Source of the DNA: a virus
DNA: 34,669 nucleotides
IMG/VR virus record: IMGVR_UViG_3300045741_000211
Location: 1-34,669 of that record
Reading direction: 5' to 3' (one strand)
Positions 28,578-34,669 of this stretch are shown piece by piece. The notes beneath the pieces are model-generated. The model made no database searches, was not told where the DNA came from, and worked only from the letters and a program-made list of their open reading frames with translations. The translations under genes and the position numbers were made by a program. The first letter of the stretch is position 1; each line of letters opens with the position of its first letter.

Positions 28578-30862
28578 GCACTAGCCCCTAGATTTTTAAG
28601 AAAGTGTGGTAATGCTAAGTTTTGAAAGTCCTCTACATGCTGTGCTTCAGTATCAGATAGCGGTGCGTTTTTAAGTAGCTTACTAAGAAGCGGAGCGCCT
28701 AGAAAATGGGCAGCATAAAGCAATCTAGGATCATCACCAAATCTTGTTTTGTTTTCATCGGTAAGCTTTTTAACCGCATCTAAACTTTGAGCTAAATCCA
28801 TCGGGTCTTTAAGCCCAACAGCCTTAGCAGTAGCATCAATAAACTGGAACCCACCCTTAGCAGTACTCTTTAGATTCTGCGCGTTAGGATTTCTGCTGGA
28901 CTCAGTTTGATAAAGCGCCCTTAAATATGGGTCAGCATCTATCTCAGCTTCTGCCTCTTTTACCTTGTCTACTTTTGGTGTCTCTGTTGATGTCATAGCA
29001 CGATCCCCATGCTCACGCTGTAATGTTGATTGCAATAAATCTGTTAGTTTCCCCACCTGTGCGCCAACTTGACTAGCTGGTGCATTTAAGACCTCCAGTG
29101 CCTTGGGTTCCCCTGCTGCTGCCCTCATGAGTAATTCTTGAACTCTACCAACACTATTTCCGCCAGCCATAGAAGCTAAACCCAATGCTGCACCTGCCAA
29201 GCCCCCTTTATGGCCCCCTATTTCTTCACCTATCCCACCACCAATAGCAGAGCGTAGTGCTAATTTAGAAAATAATGCTTTTAGTCCATTATTGTCTGTT
29301 AGTAATTGCTTACCAATAGTCCCCTCTCTAGACATCATATCAACCAATCTTTGTGTGCCATCTTCACCAAAAACTGCTTTATAATTATCTAGTTTTCCTA
29401 CTATTCTTTTGATCCAGGTTACAGGCTGGGCCTTTAATAAATCAGAGATCATAAGGTTTTGAGCATTGGCTACTTCGTGTGGGGCCATAACAGAAACAAC
29501 TTGAGCAGCTTGCTTAGGATCTCCCAACAAAACATTCTTAAGGGCTAAAATTCCTTTATCTGGTTCTGATAGAGAATCTCTAACTTTACCAACACCACCA
29601 CTTTCAAAAGTTTGTAACATATTACGCCAACCAGTTCGGGCTGCATTAAGTGCATCTGCTGCCTCTGGCGCAAGATGCACTGCTCCAGCATTTAATAATT
29701 CATTTTTAGCATTTGCTATAATTGCCGCATCTGGCCCTGAAGCACCACGGCCTAATGTTCCTACATCTCTAAGAATGTTTTGAAATTGATTAATAGGAAC
29801 TGTTGCGGGGCCGCCCTCAATCAATTTGCTAGTAGCGGCAATCATGGGACTGCCAGATGTGCTAACAATTGTTGAGGCAGGAGTTTCTAATATAGAATCT
29901 GCTGGTTTTAATCTTTCTAAATAACCAATTAATTGAGCCGTTCTACCCCCAGGAACTATTGGGCCAGTTAATTCTTCAGCAAAATCTTTTATGTTTTGAA
30001 TGGCGTTATCTAAAATAACATGACGCCCTTCTGGTAGGTTCTCAAATGCTGCACTTGCAGTGTCTTTGGCCTTTTGTCCAGTAGCTTCTAATGCCTTAGC
30101 TCCAGCCACCGATCTTTCGGCAATGCTTAAATCGGAAGTTAATGCATCTGGCACCACCCCCCTAAGTTCTTCGGCAATATTTTGTGCAGTTTTAGTAGCT
30201 ACTCTGTTAGCACCACCAGGCAAATAATCTGTTGCTTTACCAAATACAGATCCAATGATAGGAACAGAAGCGCCTATAGTGGCTCCAACTGCGGCTTGAG
30301 TACCTAAATTTTCAGCTTTAGGGTTTCCCAACACTCCATAAGCCGCCCCCTCTGCTCCAGAGCCTAGAGCGTTAGCAAATAAATCAGCAATAGAAGATCC
30401 AATACCAGTACCCTCCGCCAACTTACTTAACACTGGAATGTTTTCTGCTAGGTTTTTAGCTTGAGATGGAACAGCCAATGCTGTACCTAAATTTCCTAAA
30501 ACATGAGTAGCTGTTTCCGCAGTTTGATTACCCTGACCATTGGAAATATAATCAAGAAACTTATTAGTCCAATCTGATGGATACCACCCTGTCGGGTCTA
30601 GCTTATCGGTTGATAGCGCGTTCTCAGCACCAACGCCAGCGCGGAAAAGTAAATCAGCAGGAGCAGTGAAAATATCAAGTGCGGATTTAGCAATACCCTT
30701 CAATCCGCCCTGAAGTAAATCTTGAGAGCTAGATTCGGGAGTGACGGATTCTGAGTCCATCATTTTTTGAATTTCTTCAGGACTGGGAAGTGTTTTTGTG
30801 GAGGCACCACCAGACTCGGAATCCATCATGGTCTGTATTTCTTCAGGACTAGGAAGGGCCAT
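28574..30862 (-). CDS. Ejection (internal virion) protein with C-terminal lytic transglycosylase
   Basis: A 762-residue protein. The N-terminus has a short repeat, LPSPEEIQ.MMDSES, at residues 3-17 and 25-39. A membrane-like region follows (Gly/Ala-rich, e.g. GLAGAALGLASMAGG near 550-570). The C-terminal 120 residues are an SLT-like domain: YQTESSRNPNAQN with the catalytic Glu at about 654, then STAKGGFQFIDATA (GGFQF at 670-674) and LYAAHFLGA. This is the layout of podovirus internal proteins (like T7 gp16) that cut peptidoglycan during DNA ejection. It overlaps the next upstream gene by 1 nt, so translation may be coupled. Confidence 0.85.
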   Translation of the reverse strand: MALPSPEEIQTMMDSESGGASTKTLPSPEEIQKMMDSESVTPESSSQDLLQGGLKGIAKSALDIFTAPADLLFRAGVGAENALSTDKLDPTGWYPSDWTNKFLDYISNGQGNQTAETATHVLGNLGTALAVPSQAKNLAENIPVLSKLAEGTGIGSSIADLFANALGSGAEGAAYGVLGNPKAENLGTQAAVGATIGASVPIIGSVFGKATDYLPGGANRVATKTAQNIAEELRGVVPDALTSDLSIAERSVAGAKALEATGQKAKDTASAAFENLPEGRHVILDNAIQNIKDFAEELTGPIVPGGRTAQLIGYLERLKPADSILETPASTIVSTSGSPMIAATSKLIEGGPATVPINQFQNILRDVGTLGRGASGPDAAIIANAKNELLNAGAVHLAPEAADALNAARTGWRNMLQTFESGGVGKVRDSLSEPDKGILALKNVLLGDPKQAAQVVSVMAPHEVANAQNLMISDLLKAQPVTWIKRIVGKLDNYKAVFGEDGTQRLVDMMSREGTIGKQLLTDNNGLKALFSKLALRSAIGGGIGEEIGGHKGGLAGAALGLASMAGGNSVGRVQELLMRAAAGEPKALEVLNAPASQVGAQVGKLTDLLQSTLQREHGDRAMTSTETPKVDKVKEAEAEIDADPYLRALYQTESSRNPNAQNLKSTAKGGFQFIDATAKAVGLKDPMDLAQSLDAVKKLTDENKTRFGDDPRLLYAAHFLGAPLLSKLLKNAPLSDTEAQHVEDFQNLALPHFLKNLGASA

Positions 30863-31896
30863 TAAAGAAATCCTTTTTTCTTCATAAACTCTATTTGCTG
30901 AGGAGTATATTTAGAAAGTTGGTTAGGTGCAGTAATTGTGCTTGCCGCACTTAATGCGTCTTGTACTTTCTTATAACCTTGTTCACTATATCCAGTCGCC
31001 GAATCTTCTACTTCTTTTTTAATAACATCTTCAATATTAGAGATAGCAATTTTAATTCCTAATGGACTACCCAATTTTCCTGGATCGGTTAAATCTTTGT
31101 TTTCGTCAATAATCTTTTGTCTAGCAGAATTGGAAACAAATTTACCCACTCCTTCATAAACAGTTTGCATCAGAGAGTTATAAACTCCTTCGGGAGTATC
31201 ATTTTGCATGCCACTAAAAGCCCTCTGAGAAGATCCAACAACCTTACTAGCAAAAGGCCCCACTAGAGGAACATCAGATAGTCCACCTAATGCTGGATTC
31301 GGCGTAAAAGTATCTACTAAGCTTTTAGCTTTTTCTAATTGAGAAAGAAGGCCAGTAGCTGTACTTAATTTTTGAATAGCTTGCGCTGGTAGCGGATTAG
31401 CCCTTTTTGCTTTTTCTCCAGCAAAAACATCGGCTATTGTAGTATCTAGCGTATTATCAGGATTAACGGTTACCCCCTTTTCTCCCAAGCTTCTCTTAAT
31501 AGCATCTTGTATTAGTGCTTGCTTCTCAATAGCAGCAGCCTTAAGACCACCAAAGGCTTGAGCATCAACCCCCTCTGGAGTAGCTACAGAGGCAGGATCT
31601 TTATAGAGGTCAGGAAGCACAGAAACGACACTATTAAGCTGATTAGACTCGTCTCTCTGGCCTAGCGCATTAAGCAAAGAAGAAAGAAAAGATTGGCCAG
31701 CAGTAACGCCTAGCGTTTGTAATGGTGACCAAGTAGAGGTATTAAACTTAGCAGCCGCAATAGGAGCAGCAGCCTGTCTATACATATCATTAGCCGCCAA
31801 TGTTTTCTGGAATGTGGCCAAATCACCAGTACTACCAGCGCTAGAACCAGAGCCAAAAATATCGCTTAAAGCTAATGTTGAAAATGGATCAGCCAT
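30862..31896 (-). CDS. Probable internal virion/ejection protein
   Basis: A 344-residue protein directly upstream of the SLT-bearing ejection protein in the late operon. The N-terminus is Ser/Gly/Ala-rich (SDIFGSGSSAGSTGDLATF), and the rest is helical, with Asn/Asp-rich turns and no membrane segment. Position between the Pro/Thr/Ala-rich protein and the transglycosylase fits a second ejection component. No recognised domain. Confidence 0.6.
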   Translation of the reverse strand: MADPFSTLALSDIFGSGSSAGSTGDLATFQKTLAANDMYRQAAAPIAAAKFNTSTWSPLQTLGVTAGQSFLSSLLNALGQRDESNQLNSVVSVLPDLYKDPASVATPEGVDAQAFGGLKAAAIEKQALIQDAIKRSLGEKGVTVNPDNTLDTTIADVFAGEKAKRANPLPAQAIQKLSTATGLLSQLEKAKSLVDTFTPNPALGGLSDVPLVGPFASKVVGSSQRAFSGMQNDTPEGVYNSLMQTVYEGVGKFVSNSARQKIIDENKDLTDPGKLGSPLGIKIAISNIEDVIKKEVEDSATGYSEQGYKKVQDALSAASTITAPNQLSKYTPQQIEFMKKKGFL

Positions 31897-31908
31897 ATTA
31901 CACCTTTA

Positions 31909-33015
31909 TTATTGAGCAGTACCGCCCATGAATTGATCCGTACTACCAGCAGATGCCCCAGCACCCCTATGATACCTATCCGCTATGTCTCTTAGCTTAA
32001 CCATCGTATCTTTATCTATACCATACTTCTTAAGTTCAGCATCAGACATGCCTATAAGACCACTCATAAAACTACTAAACGCATTAGTGTTGGCGTTTTG
32101 TACCGTAGCGCCCTCAGTAATGGCTTGATTCTTAGCTTGGTCATAAAGATTCTGGTAGTGAGTGTCTATATTATTTAGAGACTTCATCCAGAGACTATTA
32201 GGATCCGCACTAATAGGGATTCCCCTTTGTGCTAACTCTTGTTTCTTATCCTCTACATCTTGCTGCTTCTGCGTAGCATAATCTTTTGTAATAAAATCAT
32301 AAGCTGCTCTTTGAGCATCTGTCTGACCTGTCTGAGCAAAGTCTTTTGCGCCACCAATAGCAGCGCCAGGAGTAATCTGCCCAGTAGCCGGATCTATACC
32401 CATATTAGCCGGATCGGCTGTGTTCCCAGGCCCAGCAGGATTGCCAGGATTTCTAGCAGGTCTGCCAGCTTGTAGTTTTGCCCATGCCGCCTTTAATTGC
32501 TCTGGGCCATATCTAAGACCAGCAGTCTTGGGATTAGCCGCATGAAGCTGACGTAGCATAGTTCCTGGGTCTGGATATCTAATAGGTGCTGCTGGCACAG
32601 GATTAGTAGTAGCTACAGTATCTACCCCACCAGTTTGAGAGGTAGTAGTAGCAGCCGGAATAGTAGTAGCCAAAGTAGTAGCTGCTGGCGTAGTAGTATC
32701 TGTAGTACCTGCACCCATACCCTGAGTAAAAGCTTGTCCAGTACTAGCCGCATTAGCAATAGGTGGAGCATCAGGAGCAGTTCCCCCAGATCCAGCCATA
32801 CCAGCAGCAGGAGTAGTCATAGGAGAAGGGTCTAATGTGGCATTAGCAGCCGTAGTAGGTGAACCTCTTTTCTGTAGCGTAGCCGCTAAAGCAGCAGCCT
32901 TAGCACCATAAGCCCCATTGTCTTGACCTACACTAAGAACCCTTTGAACCTGCTCTGGACTAAGCCCAGCAACATTAATTCTAGTTCCATATTTTGTCGT
33001 AACAGTATTTGCCAT
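31909..33015 (-). CDS. Probable internal virion protein, Ala/Thr/Pro-rich
   Basis: A 368-residue protein with GAGG upstream of its ATG. The first 200 residues are low-complexity Ala/Thr/Pro/Gly with repeated Thr-Thr and Ala-Ala runs (TTTPAATTLATTIPAATTTSQ-type), so disordered. The C-terminal 150 residues are helical and acidic (QQDVEDKKQELAQRGIP, MSDAELKKYGIDKDTMVKLRD). It sits between the nozzle-like protein and two ejection candidates, so it may be the first of three packaged proteins. Family unknown. Confidence 0.6.
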   Translation of the reverse strand: MANTVTTKYGTRINVAGLSPEQVQRVLSVGQDNGAYGAKAAALAATLQKRGSPTTAANATLDPSPMTTPAAGMAGSGGTAPDAPPIANAASTGQAFTQGMGAGTTDTTTPAATTLATTIPAATTTSQTGGVDTVATTNPVPAAPIRYPDPGTMLRQLHAANPKTAGLRYGPEQLKAAWAKLQAGRPARNPGNPAGPGNTADPANMGIDPATGQITPGAAIGGAKDFAQTGQTDAQRAAYDFITKDYATQKQQDVEDKKQELAQRGIPISADPNSLWMKSLNNIDTHYQNLYDQAKNQAITEGATVQNANTNAFSSFMSGLIGMSDAELKKYGIDKDTMVKLRDIADRYHRGAGASAGSTDQFMGGTAQ

Positions 33016-33021
33016 ATTTTC

Positions 33022-34665
33022 TTACCTCGGACTTGTTCCCTGCTGTACCCAAACATTAGTGCCATATAAAGTATAGCCTACAGTTTTACTGGTAGTAGTA
33101 GTTCCTTTAATTCTGTATTGAATGTAAGTGCCATCAATACCACCATTAACAAAGATTTTCTGTAGTCCTGCTATACTTGGCACAGTCTGAGCCAGAGTAG
33201 CCGTAACTCCCAAATCTTTGATGAAAGTATATTGTGTCTGCGCCCCTAAATCTGTTTCTAAAATAACATCCATACCCAAAAGCTGCTGAGTATAACCAAC
33301 TAGCTTAGATTGATTTCTAGCAAAGCTTACTACCTGAGGGCTATAGCTTGCATAGTTCTTATCATTAGTTACTGGTGCTGAAATAATCTCATAAGAATAA
33401 GGATTGTCTGTAGAATCATCTTGGCCTCTATCCGTAAAGTTAGAGGCTCCTTCTTTTGTAAAGACAGAAAAGTTAGTATCGCCTGAAGATAATAATTTTA
33501 CGCTATTTTTATAACGACAAATATCCACATCAAAACGAGGTACTGCTGTCTGGTCTATTGATTGATGAAAGAACCAGGACTGTAATTGATTATAGAAAAC
33601 AAATTTATAGTTACCAGTGAAACTAACCTGACCAGCATCAAGAAAGTAAGGAAAATTAATTATGATTCTATCACTAATGGGATCCCAGACCGCACTAACT
33701 ATACCTAGTGTAGGAATTCCGGCAGAAATTGGGCCTGTAGGTACATTAAAGTATAAGCGTATTTTAGAAATTAGACCTGTCCAGGAAGCTTGAATTCTAG
33801 CATTAACAGTTAAGCTGGCTGCTTCTTCTGAACCCTTAAGAAATAAATCTCTAAGAGAGATAACGCCAGAATCGCAGAAAACTAAAGAATCGCCCTGATA
33901 TTGCAAAGAACAATTATAATCTAGTGGCTGACCTATTCTAGTTCTACCGACACGTTCCCAATCGGCAGAGTCGGGATAAGATCCTTTGTAATAAAGAACT
34001 TCACCATTACTAAAAATAAAAGCTAAGTAGGTTGTGGTGCCTTGAGTTTCAGAGAGGGTAAGCGGAGCAATTATAATTAAATTGCTCTTTTCAGTAACTA
34101 CAGTACTCAAATCAACTTTAGTACAAGCTCCAGAAATAGCACTAATAGGGGAATACCAATAAGCAGCCTCGCCCTTTTGTATTAGATAGGCTCTTTCGTT
34201 AAAGATAGCTCCACCCAAAGGAGAAAAGGTTCCTGTACCTGTATATCCAACCGCCCCTAAAGCAGCACCATCCCAAACTAGGCCAGGTGCATAGCCAGCA
34301 AGGAAAGGAAAGAAGAAAAGATATTTATTAAAGTAAAGAGGATACCACGAGCTTGGCCCTAAAAAGGCAGTACTAGTAATAAGTGTAGCAGTATCAACAT
34401 CTATAAAATCACATTTAGCGGTAGTTGAGTTAAAGGTAATTAGAAAAAGTTTGGTATCATCATAAGGGATAATTCTTAGAGGATAGCCAGCATTGGTTTT
34501 TGCTATCTTCTTATAAATACTATCCCCATTCCTTAATGTTACCCCATTAGCATTAACATTAAAGTTAAGAAGCTGCTGACAGAATGGCGGCTGAATAGCT
34601 ACAACTGGAACTACTTGGTTTACGCCACCAAACGGTGGTGGCATATCAATGGGTTCCATTACCAT
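33022..34665 (-). CDS. Tail nozzle / tail tubular protein B-like
   Basis: A 547-residue protein starting ATG at 34665 (MVMEPIDMPPPFGG). It follows, across the window end, the Pro-rich protein that follows the tail adaptor. The sequence is beta-rich with blade-like repeats (FLITFNSTTAKCDFIDV, YLAFIFSNGEVLYYKGSY, QGDSLVFCDSGVISLRDLF), and contains an N-terminal NFNVNANGVTLRNGDSIYKK segment often found in podovirus tail nozzle/stabilisation proteins. It would form the hexameric tail tip and plug below the adaptor. No SD is seen across the joined ends, so translation may be coupled to the upstream gene. Confidence 0.65.
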   Translation of the reverse strand: MVMEPIDMPPPFGGVNQVVPVVAIQPPFCQQLLNFNVNANGVTLRNGDSIYKKIAKTNAGYPLRIIPYDDTKLFLITFNSTTAKCDFIDVDTATLITSTAFLGPSSWYPLYFNKYLFFFPFLAGYAPGLVWDGAALGAVGYTGTGTFSPLGGAIFNERAYLIQKGEAAYWYSPISAISGACTKVDLSTVVTEKSNLIIIAPLTLSETQGTTTYLAFIFSNGEVLYYKGSYPDSADWERVGRTRIGQPLDYNCSLQYQGDSLVFCDSGVISLRDLFLKGSEEAASLTVNARIQASWTGLISKIRLYFNVPTGPISAGIPTLGIVSAVWDPISDRIIINFPYFLDAGQVSFTGNYKFVFYNQLQSWFFHQSIDQTAVPRFDVDICRYKNSVKLLSSGDTNFSVFTKEGASNFTDRGQDDSTDNPYSYEIISAPVTNDKNYASYSPQVVSFARNQSKLVGYTQQLLGMDVILETDLGAQTQYTFIKDLGVTATLAQTVPSIAGLQKIFVNGGIDGTYIQYRIKGTTTTSKTVGYTLYGTNVWVQQGTSPR

Positions 34666-34669
34666 AACA

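Noticed and set aside
32600-32900. Short GTAGTA-like simple repeats
   Set aside because: They come from Thr/Ala-rich coding sequence in the virion protein, not from an independent repeat element.
1-34669. CRISPR array
   Set aside because: No regularly spaced direct repeats with unique spacers were seen. The 29-base repeat at 4110/4551 lies inside a gene with 441-nt spacing.

Overview
The window looks like a complete or nearly complete genome of a tailed bacteriophage, opened at an arbitrary point inside the virion operon. It holds a terminase pair, portal, scaffold, major capsid protein, tail-tube adaptor, ejection proteins (one with a lytic transglycosylase domain) and a lysis cassette. No tape measure, tail sheath or baseplate gene is visible, so a short-tailed (podovirus-like) virion is the best guess. 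Signal peptides, a lipobox and Shine-Dalgarno sites suggest a Gram-negative host. I see no integrase, phage RNA polymerase, DNA polymerase or helicase.

Two convoys of genes diverge from one 620-base control region (16711-17330). The leftward (late) operon runs from a ParB-methyltransferase fusion (16710) through small and large terminase, portal, a His-rich collar-repeat protein, scaffold, capsid, an exported tail-like protein and a lipoprotein, to the tail adaptor at 1391-2311. It then leaves the window at base 1 and appears to re-enter at base 34669: joining the ends closes the open frame with a stop 7 nt inside the gene that starts at 34665. The convoy continues through a nozzle-like protein, three ejection-type proteins, a membrane-anchored coiled-coil protein, a possible endolysin and a holin-like protein, ending at 26579.

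The rightward (early/middle) operon (17331-26589) holds mostly small, tightly overlapping genes: a VRR-NUC nuclease, two OB-fold/SSB-like proteins, a small HTH protein, several Cys-pair (zinc-ribbon-like) proteins, a TIM-barrel-like predicted hydrolase behind a tiny hydrophobic peptide, an exported metzincin-type zinc protease, a single tRNA-Asn(GTT), and a calcineurin-like metallophosphoesterase whose catalytic GHTH motif is split by an intein with a LAGLIDADG endonuclease. The two operons collide tail to tail at 26579-26589.

Regulatory structure is concentrated in the central divergent region: a good sigma70-type rightward promoter (17013-17040), a long inverted repeat in its leader, a leftward promoter candidate overlapping the first early gene, and a strong leftward intrinsic terminator about 70-110 nt after it. 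This resembles a terminator-gated late leader, though that is inference. The most unusual items are the intein placement, the phage-borne secreted metzincin, the exported adhesin-like protein plus lipoprotein inside the virion operon, and the two unassigned hydrolase-like proteins.
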